Source of the DNA: Mycobacterium sp. E183
GTDB taxonomy: Bacteria > Actinomycetota > Actinomycetes > Mycobacteriales > Mycobacteriaceae
Assembly (NCBI RefSeq): GCF_001667735.1
Contig: NZ_LZJN01000057.1
Span: 1-64,000, forward strand
Length of the DNA: 64,000 bases
Reading direction: 5' to 3'
Below are positions 8,798 to 17,648 of this stretch, in pieces. The number at the start of each line of letters is the position of its first letter. The stretch's first letter is position 1. Position numbers and translations under genes: made by a program. The notes under the pieces were generated by a model, which saw only the letters and a program-made list of their open reading frames with translations, was not told where the DNA came from and ran no database searches.

Positions 8798-9091
8798 ATG
8801 CCAGTCACGGTGATACTCGAACTGAAGTTCAAGCCCGACGCGGTGCCGCAGGCGCGCGACGTCATGGGCCGCGCGTTGCGCGACACCCGGGCGTTTGCCG
8901 GGAACGTCCGCACCGACGTGCTCGTCGACGAGGACGACGAAGCGCACTGGCTGATCTATGAACTGTGGGACTCGGTCGAGCACGACGAGGCGTACCGCGC
9001 GTTCCGGGCGGGCGAGGGGAAGCTGACCGAGCTTCCTCCTCTGCTGGCCGCCCCTCCGGTCAAGACGAGATACGCCACGTCCGATGTCTAG
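8798..9091 (+). CDS. Antibiotic biosynthesis monooxygenase (ABM)-domain protein
   Basis: 97 residues from ATG 8798. The pattern VTVILELKFKPDAVPQARDV, then FAGNVRTDVLVDEDDEAHWL and ELWDSVEHDEAYRAFR, is typical of small ferredoxin-like dimeric alpha/beta-barrel (ABM) proteins, which act as cofactor-free monooxygenases or as heme- or ligand-binding proteins. The activity here is unknown. Its stop codon overlaps that of the convergent LLM oxidoreductase by a few bases (CTAG at 9088-9091). Confidence 0.75.
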   Translation: MPVTVILELKFKPDAVPQARDVMGRALRDTRAFAGNVRTDVLVDEDDEAHWLIYELWDSVEHDEAYRAFRAGEGKLTELPPLLAAPPVKTRYATSDV

Positions 9092-10077
9092 CTCAGCGCC
9101 GGGATGACCTCGCGCTCGAACAACTCGATGCCGGACCGATCGTAGGCCGCCTCCGGGAAATAGCAGATGGCGTACTCGCACCCGAGGTCGCGCAACTTGG
9201 CCATCCGCTCGATCACCTCTTCCGGCGTGCCCGTCGCCGAATCGGGTCCGCTGCCGGCGGCGAGCATCGCATCCGCGGCCGCCTCCGGCACATGGCGGAC
9301 GAGGCGGTCGCGGACCCGCTGGAGCCGGTCCTGGACGTCGGCGTCCGACGTCCCGACAACGGCGTTGACGTTGGCCGAACGCACGATGGCATCGAAGTCG
9401 GTACCCAGCCGCCGACAATGCTGGGCCAGCACTTCCGACTTGTGCGCGAAGGCCTCGGGCTCCGGTGTGAAGTTGGTGTATTGCGCGTATTGCGCTGCGA
9501 TGCGCAGAGTCACCTTTTCGCCGCCGCCGGCAATCCACAGCGGAATCCCATTGTCCTGCAGCGGTTTGGGGGCAACGATCGCGCCGTTGACCTGGTAGTG
9601 CTTACCGTCGAAGCTGACCTTGCCGTCGCGCCAGGCATCCCGCATTATCCGCACGCCCTCGTCCAGCCGGCCCAGCCGTACGCCCGCCGAGGGAAATCCG
9701 TAACCGTAAGCGCGCCATTCGTGTTCGTACCAGCCACCGCCGATGCCCATCTGGATCCGCCCACCGGAGATGATGTCGGCGGTCGCCGCGACCTTGGCCA
9801 GGTACACCGGGTTGCGGTAGCTCATCGCAGTGCACATCTGGCCGAGTTTGATCCGCGACGTGACCGCCGCGTACGCGGCCATCAGCGACCACGCCTCGTG
9901 GGTGGCTTCGTCGGTCGGCATCGGGACGGTGTGAAAGTGGTCGTACACCCACAGTGAGTCCCAGGCGCCGTTGTCGGCGTAGGTGGCCAGGTCGCGCATC
10001 ACCGCCCAGTGCTTCTCCGGTTCGATGTCGACCAGATCCATTCGCCAGCCCTGGGGGATGAAGAGACCGAAGCGCAT
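9088..10077 (-). CDS. LLM-class F420-dependent oxidoreductase
   Basis: 329 residues from ATG 10077 (MRFGLFIPQGW). A luciferase-like TIM barrel: WVYDHFHTVPMP near residue 45, AYRNP-type loop (AMSYRNPVYLAKVAATADIISGGR in shorter pieces) and a GIGGGWYEHEWRAYGY segment characteristic of mycobacterial F420-type enzymes. The partner cofactor is probably F420H2 rather than FMN. It diverges from the second FAD monooxygenase across 77 bp and may share control with it. Substrate unknown. Confidence 0.85.
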   Translation of the reverse strand: MRFGLFIPQGWRMDLVDIEPEKHWAVMRDLATYADNGAWDSLWVYDHFHTVPMPTDEATHEAWSLMAAYAAVTSRIKLGQMCTAMSYRNPVYLAKVAATADIISGGRIQMGIGGGWYEHEWRAYGYGFPSAGVRLGRLDEGVRIMRDAWRDGKVSFDGKHYQVNGAIVAPKPLQDNGIPLWIAGGGEKVTLRIAAQYAQYTNFTPEPEAFAHKSEVLAQHCRRLGTDFDAIVRSANVNAVVGTSDADVQDRLQRVRDRLVRHVPEAAADAMLAAGSGPDSATGTPEEVIERMAKLRDLGCEYAICYFPEAAYDRSGIELFEREVIPALS

Positions 10078-10154
10078 AACAACGGACTCTAGCCCGGTCG
10101 TTGGGCCAGACCCGCCGCTAGGCTTACCCATCGTCGAGCAAGCGGGAGGTCGTC

Positions 10155-11396
10155 ATGCGGGTCCTGGTCTCCGGTGCCAGCATCGCCGGACCGGTGCTGG
10201 CGTACTGGCTGACCCGTCGCGGCTTCGACGTCACCGTCGTCGAGCGGGCACCCGCCCTGCGCAAGACCGGCGGTCACGCCGTCGACCTGTTCCGCCCCGC
10301 GATGGAGATTTCGGCGAAGATGGGCGTCCTGCCCCGGATCGAAGCGCTCGCCACCGGAACGAACCGCATGATCATGCGTCGGGAAGGTCGCGCGCGGCCC
10401 TTCGAGATCGATCTCACCAAGATCTACGCCGCCACGTCGGACCGGCATGTGGAGATCATGCGCGACGACCTCAGCGAAATCTATTACGACGCCGGTCGCG
10501 ACGACGTCGAGTACCTGTTCGGTGACGCGATCACCGCGATCGACCATGACGGCGAGGTGACGTTCGAGCACGGCCCCGCCCGCCGGTTCGACGTCGTCGT
10601 CGGCGCCGACGGGCTGCACTCCAACGTCCGTCAGCTGACCTTCGGCGATGAAGCCAACCTAACCCGGTTCCTCGGCGGCTATCTGGCGGTGGTGTCGGCA
10701 CCCAAGGCGCTCGCCGGCCGCGGCGAGATGACCTGCCACGTCGGCGTGGGCCGCCTCGCGGCCATCTACACCGCCGAGCACCTCGACGACGCGCGCGCCG
10801 TCTTCCTGTTCCGCAGTAGCCGTGAACTCGACTATGACCACCGGGATGCGTTGCGGCAGAAGGACTTATTGCGTTCGGCGTTCGCCGATATGCACGAGCA
10901 GGTGGACGATTGGCTAGCCGAAGTCGACAGCACGCCCGCCTTCTACTTCGACTCCATCAGCCAACTGCGACTGGACCGATGGTCACGTCGGCGGGTCACC
11001 CTCGTCGGCGACGCGGGATATTGCCCCGGCCCGGCGGTCGGGGGCAGTACCAGCCTCGCGGTGCTCGGCGCCTACGTACTGGCCGGCGAGCTCGCCCAGG
11101 CCGACGGCGACCTCCTGCGCGCGTTCTCCGCCTACGAACTGCAGATGCGCGAGCCGGTACACCAGAGCCGCGCGTTCGCCCGCGGCGCCGCCAAGGGCAT
11201 CATTCCCGGGTCGCGGTTCGGCGTGTGGGCGTTGACCCGCGGCGCGCAGCTGGTCTCGGCCATGCCCGGGTCGTTGTCGCGGTCGCTGGCCAAGCTGAAC
11301 GCCAAGGGCGTCCGGATGCACGACTCGATGCCGGTGCCCGACTACAGCGCGACCGACCGACAAGCGAACGAAAGGAACAACCGCCGATGGAACTAG
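10155..11396 (+). CDS. FAD-dependent monooxygenase, PHBH fold (paralogue of 5783 gene)
   Basis: 413 residues; GGGAGG lies a few bases before ATG 10155. The dinucleotide-binding loop reads SGASIAGPVLAYWL, so the second glycine of GxGxxG is Ser, a common variant in this actinobacterial branch. DVVVGADGLHSNVR and RVTLVGDAGYCPGP supply the other FAD contacts. It aligns along its length with the 5783 product (shared AGP.LAYWL and LAGEL). It overlaps the following LLM gene by ten bases, so the two are translated together and may act in sequence on one substrate. Confidence 0.85.
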   Translation: MRVLVSGASIAGPVLAYWLTRRGFDVTVVERAPALRKTGGHAVDLFRPAMEISAKMGVLPRIEALATGTNRMIMRREGRARPFEIDLTKIYAATSDRHVEIMRDDLSEIYYDAGRDDVEYLFGDAITAIDHDGEVTFEHGPARRFDVVVGADGLHSNVRQLTFGDEANLTRFLGGYLAVVSAPKALAGRGEMTCHVGVGRLAAIYTAEHLDDARAVFLFRSSRELDYDHRDALRQKDLLRSAFADMHEQVDDWLAEVDSTPAFYFDSISQLRLDRWSRRRVTLVGDAGYCPGPAVGGSTSLAVLGAYVLAGELAQADGDLLRAFSAYELQMREPVHQSRAFARGAAKGIIPGSRFGVWALTRGAQLVSAMPGSLSRSLAKLNAKGVRMHDSMPVPDYSATDRQANERNNRRWN

Positions 11397-12247
11397 CCGG
11401 TGTGGGAATCTGGAGCAGTCAACTGCGCTACGGCGATCCGTCCGAATCCGCCGAGGCGGCAGCGGAATTGGACGAGTTGGGTTTCCCCGCGCTGTGGATA
11501 CCCGACGTCGGCGGACCGGTGTTCGACGCCGTCGGCAACCTGCTCGCCGCGACCGAGCGGACCGTGGTCGCGACCGGGATCCTCAACCTGTGGATGCATG
11601 CACCCGGCGACGTCGCCGAGTCCTACGCGGCACTCACCGACGAGCACGGGGACCGGTTCCTGCTCGGCATCGGCGTCAGCCACGCGCCGCTCATCGACGC
11701 CGGCCAGCCCGGGCGCTACCGCAAGCCGCTGGCGGCGACGGCGTCGTTCCTGGACGGGCTGGATGCCGCCGTGCGGCCGGTGCCCGCCGAGAACCGGGTG
11801 CTCGCCGCGCTCGGCCCCAAGATGCTGACCCTGTCGGCGGAACGGTCCCGCGGCGCGCATCCTTATCTCGTCACGCCCGACCACACAGCCTCCGCTCGCG
11901 CGACTCTGGGTGAGGGCCCCCTGCTGCTGCCTGAACAGACGGTGATCCTGACCGCCAGCGCCGACGAGGCGCGGCGAATCGGAACCGATTGGCTGCGTGC
12001 GTATTTGGCTTTGCCCAACTACGCCAACAACCTGCTGCGCAGCGGGTTCTCCGAAGACGACCTGGCGCAGGTGAGCGACCGTCTCTTCGATGCCATCATC
12101 GCGTGGGGCGACGAAGGGGCGATCATGCGCAGGGTCGACGAGCATCGGTCGGCGGGCGCCGACCACGTGTGCGTGCAAGTGCTGCTGGAGGACCCGAAGG
12201 CGTTCCCGCGCGAGCAATGGCGCAGGATCGCCGCCGCCTCCGGTTGA
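11387..12247 (+). CDS. LLM-class F420-dependent oxidoreductase (short form)
   Basis: 286 residues from ATG 11387, which lies inside the end of the FAD gene. It belongs to the shorter LLM subgroup of mycobacteria (TIGR03620-like): VGIWSSQLRYGD at the start, LWIPDVGG, FLLGIGVSHAPLI and LAALGPKMLTLSAER mark the barrel strands. Cofactor probably F420. It ends 34 bp before a long hairpin and about 100 bp before a strong terminator. It is more distant from the 9088 gene than that gene is from typical F420 enzymes, so they are not recent duplicates. Confidence 0.82.
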   Translation: MELAGVGIWSSQLRYGDPSESAEAAAELDELGFPALWIPDVGGPVFDAVGNLLAATERTVVATGILNLWMHAPGDVAESYAALTDEHGDRFLLGIGVSHAPLIDAGQPGRYRKPLAATASFLDGLDAAVRPVPAENRVLAALGPKMLTLSAERSRGAHPYLVTPDHTASARATLGEGPLLLPEQTVILTASADEARRIGTDWLRAYLALPNYANNLLRSGFSEDDLAQVSDRLFDAIIAWGDEGAIMRRVDEHRSAGADHVCVQVLLEDPKAFPREQWRRIAAASG

Positions 12248-12280
12248 GGCCGCCGACGCGGTACCGCCCCTTCCATTGCC

Positions 12281-12339
12281 GCGACACTTAAACCACGGCG
12301 ACGACACGCCGTAACGCACCGCCATGGTTTAAGTCTCGC
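12281..12339. repeat. 20-bp inverted repeat after the LLM gene
   Basis: Arms 12281-12300 and 12320-12339 pair at 18 of 20 positions around a 19-base loop; the inner part is ACTTAAACCA and its complement. No T-run follows, so it is not a classical terminator. It lies between the convergent LLM and fadB genes, just before the stronger hairpin at 12353. Confidence 0.7.
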
Positions 12340-12352
12340 GGGACCACGCCAC

Positions 12353-12391
12353 GCAAAAGCCCCCGAGGCCAACGGCTTCGGGGGCTTTTGC
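12353..12391. terminator. Bidirectional rho-independent terminator
   Basis: GCAAAAGCCCCCGA and its exact complement TCGGGGGCTTTTGC form a 14-bp stem around a short loop. The A-tract and T-tract at the two edges let it stop transcription from either side. It separates the convergent LLM gene (stop 12247) and fadB (stop 12400). Confidence 0.85.
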
Positions 12392-12399
12392 GACTGAAA

Positions 12400-14544
12400 C
12401 TAGGTCAGCGAGTCCGGCGGCAGGAAGCGGTCACCGTACTTGGCGGCCAGCTCGCGTGCCCGCGCCACGAACGCTTCCTTGCCGGTCCCTCCCGCACCCT
12501 CGTAGCCGACGATGAACTGCGCGCTGCCACCGGTATACGGCGGGAACCCGATGCCCATGATCGAACCGATGTTGGCGTCGGCGGTCGACGTCAACACGCC
12601 CTCGTCGAGGCACTTCTGGGTTTCCAGCGCCTCGGCGAACAGCATCCGATCGATCATGTCCTGCAACGGGATCTGCGCGCTGCCCGACTTGAACGTCTCC
12701 CGCAGGCCCGGCCACAACCGGGTGCGCTTGCCGTCGACGTACTCGTAGAAGCCCGCGCCCTTGAGCCGCGACGGGCGGCCGATCTCGATCATCTTCTCCA
12801 CGACCGCCTCCGCCGGGTGCGGCTCGTAGGTGCCGCCGGCGTCCTCGACGCCCTTGCGGGTGGCCGCGGCGATCTTGTGCATCAGCTCCAGGTTGAGCTC
12901 GTCCGAGAGCTGCAGCGGCGGCGCCGGGTAGCCGGCCTGCGAGCCGGCGTGCTCGATGCTGGCGGGCTCCACGCCCTCGCCCAGCATCGCCAGGGCCTCG
13001 TTCACGAAGGTGCCGATGACGCGGCTGGTGAAGAAGCCGCGGCTGTCGTTGACGACGATCGGGGTCTTGCCGATGGCCAGCGTGTAGTCGAACACCCGGG
13101 CCAGTGCCTCGTCAGAAGTCTTCTCGCCCTTGATGATTTCGACCAGCGGCATCTTGTCCACCGGAGAGAAGAAGTGGATCCCGATGAAGTCTTCCTGGCG
13201 CTTGACGCCGGTCGCCAGACCGGTGATCGGCAGCGTCGAGGTGTTGGACCCGAGCAGCGCGTTGGGTTCGACGATGTCCTCGATCTCCTGGAACACCTTG
13301 TGCTTGAGGTCCTGGTTCTCGAACACCGCCTCGATGACGAAGTCGACGCCCTTGAAGTCGGCGGGGTCGGCGGACGGCGTGATGCGGTCCAGCAGCGCCT
13401 TGCTCTTCTCCTCGGTGGTCTTACCGCGCTGAAGCGCCTTGGCCTCAAGCTTTTCCGAGTAGCCCTTGCCCTTCTGGGCGGCCTCGATGCTGACGTCCTT
13501 GAGCACCACGTCGAAACCGGCCTTGGCCGAGACGTACGCGATGCCCGCGCCCATCATGCCCGCGCCCAGCACGCCGATCTTGTTGATCTTGACCGGCTCG
13601 ATGCCGTCGGGTCGCGAGCCACCGCCGTTGATGTGCTGCAGGTCGAAGAAGAACGCCTGGATCATGTTCTTGGCGACCTGGCCGGTGACCAGCTGGGTGA
13701 AGTAGCGGCTCTCGATGCGGGTGGCCGTGTCGAAGTCCACCTGCGCGCCCTCGACGGCCGCGTCCAGGATGGCCCGCGGCGCGGGCATCGGCGCACCCTT
13801 GAGCTGCTTCTTCAGCAGCGCCGGGAACGACGGCAGGATGCCGGCCAGCGCGGGGCTGGACGGGGTGCCGCCAGGCATCTTGTAGCCCTTGGCGTCCCAC
13901 GGCTGGGTGTGCGAGTCGGGGTTGGCCTTGATCCACGCCTTGGCGGCGGGCACCAGTTCCTCGACCGAGCCGACCAGCTCGTCGACCAGCCCCATCTCCT
14001 TCGCCTTGGCCGGCTTGAAACGGGTGCCCTGCGAAAGGATGTTCATGAACGCGTTCTGGATGCCGAACATCCGCACGGTGCGGGTGACCCCGCCACCACC
14101 GGGCAGCAGGCCCAGCGTCACCTCGGGCAGGCCCAGCTGGCTGCCCTTGACGTCGGCGGCGATGCGGTGGTGGCAGGCCAGCGCGATCTCCAGTCCGCCG
14201 CCGAGCGCGGCGCCGTTGATGGCGGCCACGACCGGCTTGCCCAGGGTCTCCAGCGTGCGCAGGTCGCGCTTGATGTCCTCGACCTCGGTGAAGACGTCGC
14301 CGGCGTTCTCGGGGCCGGCGTTGATCATGCTCTTGAGGTCGCCACCGGCGAAGAACGTCTTCTTGGCGCTGGTGATCACCACGCCGGTGACCGAATCCTT
14401 CTCCGCCACAAGGCGTTCGACGGCTTTGTGCATCGACTCCTTGTAGTGCTCGTTCATCACGTTCGCCGACCCGGTGGGGTCGTCGAGCGTCAGCGTGACG
14501 ATGCCGTCGGCATCCTTGTCCCAAGTGATGGTGTTCTCTGCCAT
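12400..14544 (-). CDS. fadB: Fatty acid oxidation complex alpha subunit FadB (hydratase/3-hydroxyacyl-CoA dehydrogenase)
   Basis: 714 residues, trifunctional-enzyme alpha subunit. The N-terminal crotonase domain has oxyanion segments FAGGDLKSM and NGAALGGGLEIALACHH and the catalytic stretch LPEVTLGLLPGGGG. The dehydrogenase domain has the NAD motif VLGAGMMGAGIAYVSAKAG near residue 330 and the catalytic histidine in GIHFFSPVDKMPL. It hydrates enoyl-CoA and oxidises 3-hydroxyacyl-CoA. It follows fadA by 4 bp. Length and order match Rv0859-Rv0860. A strong terminator lies just past its stop. Confidence 0.95.
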   Translation of the reverse strand: MAENTITWDKDADGIVTLTLDDPTGSANVMNEHYKESMHKAVERLVAEKDSVTGVVITSAKKTFFAGGDLKSMINAGPENAGDVFTEVEDIKRDLRTLETLGKPVVAAINGAALGGGLEIALACHHRIAADVKGSQLGLPEVTLGLLPGGGGVTRTVRMFGIQNAFMNILSQGTRFKPAKAKEMGLVDELVGSVEELVPAAKAWIKANPDSHTQPWDAKGYKMPGGTPSSPALAGILPSFPALLKKQLKGAPMPAPRAILDAAVEGAQVDFDTATRIESRYFTQLVTGQVAKNMIQAFFFDLQHINGGGSRPDGIEPVKINKIGVLGAGMMGAGIAYVSAKAGFDVVLKDVSIEAAQKGKGYSEKLEAKALQRGKTTEEKSKALLDRITPSADPADFKGVDFVIEAVFENQDLKHKVFQEIEDIVEPNALLGSNTSTLPITGLATGVKRQEDFIGIHFFSPVDKMPLVEIIKGEKTSDEALARVFDYTLAIGKTPIVVNDSRGFFTSRVIGTFVNEALAMLGEGVEPASIEHAGSQAGYPAPPLQLSDELNLELMHKIAAATRKGVEDAGGTYEPHPAEAVVEKMIEIGRPSRLKGAGFYEYVDGKRTRLWPGLRETFKSGSAQIPLQDMIDRMLFAEALETQKCLDEGVLTSTADANIGSIMGIGFPPYTGGSAQFIVGYEGAGGTGKEAFVARARELAAKYGDRFLPPDSLT

Positions 14545-14548
14545 GGTC

Positions 14549-15760
14549 CTAAACCCTCTCGATGATGGTGGCGACGCCCATACCGCCGCCGATGCACAGC
14601 GTGATCAGCGCGCGACGCGCGTTGCGGCGCTCGAGCTCGTCGACCATGGTGCCGGTGATCATGGCGCCGGTGGCGCCCAGCGGGTGGCCCATCGCGATGG
14701 CGCCACCATTGACGTTCAGCTTCTCGTCCGGGATGTTGAGGTCCTTCTGGAACTTCAGCACCACCGACGCGAACGCCTCGTTCAGCTCGAACAGGTCGAT
14801 GTCGTCGACGGTCAGCCCGGCGCGGTCGAGGACCTTCTGGGTGGCCGGGGTCGGGCCGGTCAGCATGATGACCGGGTCGGACCCGCTGGTCGCGGTGGCG
14901 ACGATGCGCGCGCGGGGGGTCAGGCCCTGCGACTTGCCGGCGGCCTCGGAGCCGACCAGCACCAGCGCGGCCCCGTCGACGATGCCCGAGCTGTTGCCGC
15001 CGGTGTGGACGTGGTTGATCTTCTCGACGTAGTGGTATTTCTGCAGCGCCACGTCGTCGAAGCCGCCCATCTCGCCGATGCCGTCGAACGCGGTCTTCAG
15101 CTTGGCCAGGCCCTCCATCGTGGTGTCGGGCCGCATGTGCTCGTCGTGGTCCAGGATGACCAGGCCGTTCTGGTCGCGCACCGGAATGACCGACTTGGCG
15201 AAGTAGCCGCCCGACCAGGCCTCGGCGGCCTTCTGCTGCGACCGCAGCGCGTACGCGTCGACGTCCTCGCGGGAGAAGCCCTCGATGGTGGCGATCAGGT
15301 CGGCACCGATGCCCTGCGGCACGAAGCCGATCCGGTAGTTGGTCTCGGGGTCGGTCGCCCAGGCGCCGCCGTCGGAGCCCATCGGAACGCGGCTCATCGA
15401 CTCGACACCGCCGGCCAGCACGAGGTCGTCCCAGCCGGAGCGCACCTTCTGCGCGGCGGTGTTGACGGCTTCGAGGCCCGAGGCGCAGAACCGGTTGAGC
15501 TGCACGCCGCCGGTGGTCTCGGGCAGCCCCGCCACCAGCGCCGCGGTGCGGGCGATGTCGCCGCCCTGGTCACCGACCGGGGACACCACGCCGAGGATCA
15601 GGTCGCTGATCAGGTTCTCGTCGAGGTCGGGGTTGCGCCGGCGCAGCTCGTCGACCAGCCCGACGACCAGGTTCACCGGCTTGACCTCGTTCAGCGAGCC
15701 GTTGCGTTGCTTGCCCCGCGGCGTGCGGATGGCCTCGTAGATGAAGGCTTCTTCGGACAT
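14549..15760 (-). CDS. fadA: Acetyl-CoA acyltransferase (3-ketoacyl-CoA thiolase) FadA
   Basis: 403 residues, beta subunit of the beta-oxidation complex. The three catalytic motifs of degradative thiolases are intact: NRFCASGL with Cys92, [15 protein letters not shown] with the catalytic histidine, and LCIGGGMG with the second cysteine. It releases acetyl-CoA from 3-ketoacyl-CoA. It is first in the operon with fadB. The upstream region (15761-15965) is shared with divergent dapC and holds a long hairpin. All residues needed for activity are visible, unlike the Ltp-type proteins elsewhere in the window. Confidence 0.96.
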   Translation of the reverse strand: MSEEAFIYEAIRTPRGKQRNGSLNEVKPVNLVVGLVDELRRRNPDLDENLISDLILGVVSPVGDQGGDIARTAALVAGLPETTGGVQLNRFCASGLEAVNTAAQKVRSGWDDLVLAGGVESMSRVPMGSDGGAWATDPETNYRIGFVPQGIGADLIATIEGFSREDVDAYALRSQQKAAEAWSGGYFAKSVIPVRDQNGLVILDHDEHMRPDTTMEGLAKLKTAFDGIGEMGGFDDVALQKYHYVEKINHVHTGGNSSGIVDGAALVLVGSEAAGKSQGLTPRARIVATATSGSDPVIMLTGPTPATQKVLDRAGLTVDDIDLFELNEAFASVVLKFQKDLNIPDEKLNVNGGAIAMGHPLGATGAMITGTMVDELERRNARRALITLCIGGGMGVATIIERV

Positions 15761-15880
15761 GTCGAGTTCCTCTTCACAAGTGGGTTTCGGATCCGTATTA
15801 AAGGTAGGTCCGGATACCGCACCCTAACAAAGTGCCCGGCCAACCTGTTGGTTGGGCCGATCGCCGCTGGTAAAGCCTGC

Positions 15881-15936
15881 CGAGCGTCACGCCAGCGTGG
15901 CCGCCGCACGCGAGCGCCACGCTGGCGTGACGTTCG
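15881..15936. repeat. Long perfect hairpin between fadA and dapC
   Basis: Arms 15881-15901 and 15916-15936 pair at 20 of 21 positions; the inner 16 bp (CGTCACGCCAGCGTGG and complement) are perfect. It ends 30 bases before the dapC ATG and lies upstream of both divergent genes, an odd place for a terminator. It could be a repetitive extragenic palindrome or an mRNA-leader structure. Confidence 0.75.
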
Positions 15937-15965
15937 AGTCCTGGCGACCCCTAAGCTCGACCAGC

Positions 15966-17144
15966 ATGACGGTGTCGCGACTGCGTCCATACGCGACCAC
16001 GGTGTTCGCCGAGATGTCGGCGCTGGCCGCGCGGGTCGGTGCGGTCAACCTGGGCCAGGGCTTCCCCGACGAGGACGGCCCCGCGGCCATGTTGAAGGCG
16101 GCCCAAGATGCCATTGCCGAGGGGAACAACCAGTACCCGCCCGGCATCGGCGTGGAGTCGCTGCGGCACGCCATCGCCGCCCAGCGGCGGCGGCACTTCG
16201 GCATCGAGTACGACCCCGACACCGAGGTGCTGGTGACGGTCGGGGCGACCGAGGCCATCGCGTCGGCGGTGCTCGGCCTGATCGAGCCCGGCTCGGAGGT
16301 GCTGCTCGTCGAGCCGTTCTACGATTCCTACTCGCCGGTGCTGGCGATGGCCGGCGCGGACCGGGTGGCCGTCCCCCTGGTCCCCCACGGCCGCGGCTTC
16401 GCCTTGGACGCCGACGCGCTGCGCCGGGCGGTGACGCCACGCACCCGCGCGCTGATCGTCAACTCGCCGCACAACCCGACCGGCACGGTGCTCAGCGCCA
16501 CCGAGCTCGCCGCCATCGCCGAGGTCGCGGTCGCCGCCGACCTCTTGGTGATCACCGACGAGGTGTACGAGCACCTGGTGTTCGATCACCACCGGCACCT
16601 GCCGCTGGCCGGCTTCGCCGGCATGGCCGAGCGCACCGTCACCATCTCCAGCGCGGCCAAGATGTTCAACTGCACCGGCTGGAAGATCGGATGGGCTTGC
16701 GGCCCAGCACAACTCATCGCCGGGGTGCGGGCGGCCAAACAGTACCTGAGCTACGTCGGCGGCGCGCCGTTCCAGCCGGCGGTGGCCCTCGCCCTCGACA
16801 CCGAGGACGCGTGGGTCGCCGAGTTGCGCCGCTCGCTGCAGGCCCGTCGCGACCGGCTGGCCGCCGGGCTGTCGGAGATCGGCTTCGAGGTGCACGACAG
16901 CGCGGGCACGTACTTCCTGTGCGCCGACCCGCGGCCGCTGGGCTACGACGACAGCGCCGCGTTCTGCGCGGCGCTTCCGGAGAAGGCGGGGGTGGCCGCC
17001 ATCCCGCTGTCGCCGTTCTGCGACCCGGCCGCCGCGCACGCGTCGGCCCAAGCCAAAGTGTGGAATCACTTGGTGCGCTTCACTTTTTGCAAACACGAGG
17101 ACACCCTCGACGAGGCGATCAGGCGGTTGGCCGTCCTACGGTGA
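15966..17144 (+). CDS. dapC: PLP-dependent class I aminotransferase, DapC-like
   Basis: 392 residues, fold-type I aminotransferase matching Rv0858c, which is annotated as N-succinyldiaminopimelate aminotransferase of lysine synthesis. NLGQGFPDEDGP near residue 28, NSPHNPTGTVL near 165, TDEVYEHLVFD and the PLP-lysine motif SSAAKMFNCTGWKIGW with Lys232 are all present. Methionine/glutamine aminotransferases share these motifs, so the exact reaction rests on synteny. Its end overlaps the convergent SRPBCC gene by nine bases. Confidence 0.88.
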   Translation: MTVSRLRPYATTVFAEMSALAARVGAVNLGQGFPDEDGPAAMLKAAQDAIAEGNNQYPPGIGVESLRHAIAAQRRRHFGIEYDPDTEVLVTVGATEAIASAVLGLIEPGSEVLLVEPFYDSYSPVLAMAGADRVAVPLVPHGRGFALDADALRRAVTPRTRALIVNSPHNPTGTVLSATELAAIAEVAVAADLLVITDEVYEHLVFDHHRHLPLAGFAGMAERTVTISSAAKMFNCTGWKIGWACGPAQLIAGVRAAKQYLSYVGGAPFQPAVALALDTEDAWVAELRRSLQARRDRLAAGLSEIGFEVHDSAGTYFLCADPRPLGYDDSAAFCAALPEKAGVAAIPLSPFCDPAAAHASAQAKVWNHLVRFTFCKHEDTLDEAIRRLAVLR

Positions 17145-17591
17145 CCCGGCCGGGCCGTAGCCCTCGGTCACCCGCTTTCGCAGGCCCTCCAGCGCGGCAT
17201 GGAGGATTTTCTTGCGTGCCCGGTTGACCCAGAATTCGGGCAGCGGCGCCCAGGGTTCGACCGTGATGGTGAATCGGACCCGCGTCTTGTCGTCGCTCAC
17301 GCGGCTCAGGTTGTACTCCCCGTGCTGACCCCGTTGCTGGGCGGTCTTGGCGGCGTCCCACACCATCCAGTCCGGGCCCCAGTGGTATTCCAGCAATTCG
17401 GTGTCGTGAATGCCGGTCACCGCGATGGTGACCTTCACGTGGTGCGGCCGCCCGTCGGGATATTTGTCGACGACCTCCACCCGCTTGTGCACCGGCGACC
17501 ATGACGGCACGGCGTCCATGTCGGCCAGCGCCTCCAGGATCACCTCCGGAGGCGCGTCGATCACAATTTCCGACGATGCTTGAACGGCCAC
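17136..17591 (-). CDS. SRPBCC (polyketide cyclase/START-like) protein, Rv0857-like
   Basis: 151 residues. One of three SRPBCC paralogues in this cluster: SSEIVIDAPPEVILEALADM, then SWSPVHKRVEVVDKYPDGRP and EYHWGPDWMVWDAAKT. The helix-grip fold binds a hydrophobic ligand in a cavity; most mycobacterial members have no known ligand. It is closest to the 17649 product, with the same EYHWGPDW block. Last gene of the run 19691-17136, which follows the order Rv0854-far-Rv0856-Rv0857. Confidence 0.85.
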   Translation of the reverse strand: MAVQASSEIVIDAPPEVILEALADMDAVPSWSPVHKRVEVVDKYPDGRPHHVKVTIAVTGIHDTELLEYHWGPDWMVWDAAKTAQQRGQHGEYNLSRVSDDKTRVRFTITVEPWAPLPEFWVNRARKKILHAALEGLRKRVTEGYGPAGSP

Positions 17592-17648
17592 TGCTAATAA
17601 GTTAGCAACCGCTCCGGCCGTCCCGAAGGCAAAAATGCGTGCCGCCGA

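Noticed and set aside
12388-14565. 725-codon plus-strand frame opposite fadB
   Set aside because: Antisense of a clear FadB with all catalytic motifs; composition is typical of a shadow frame.
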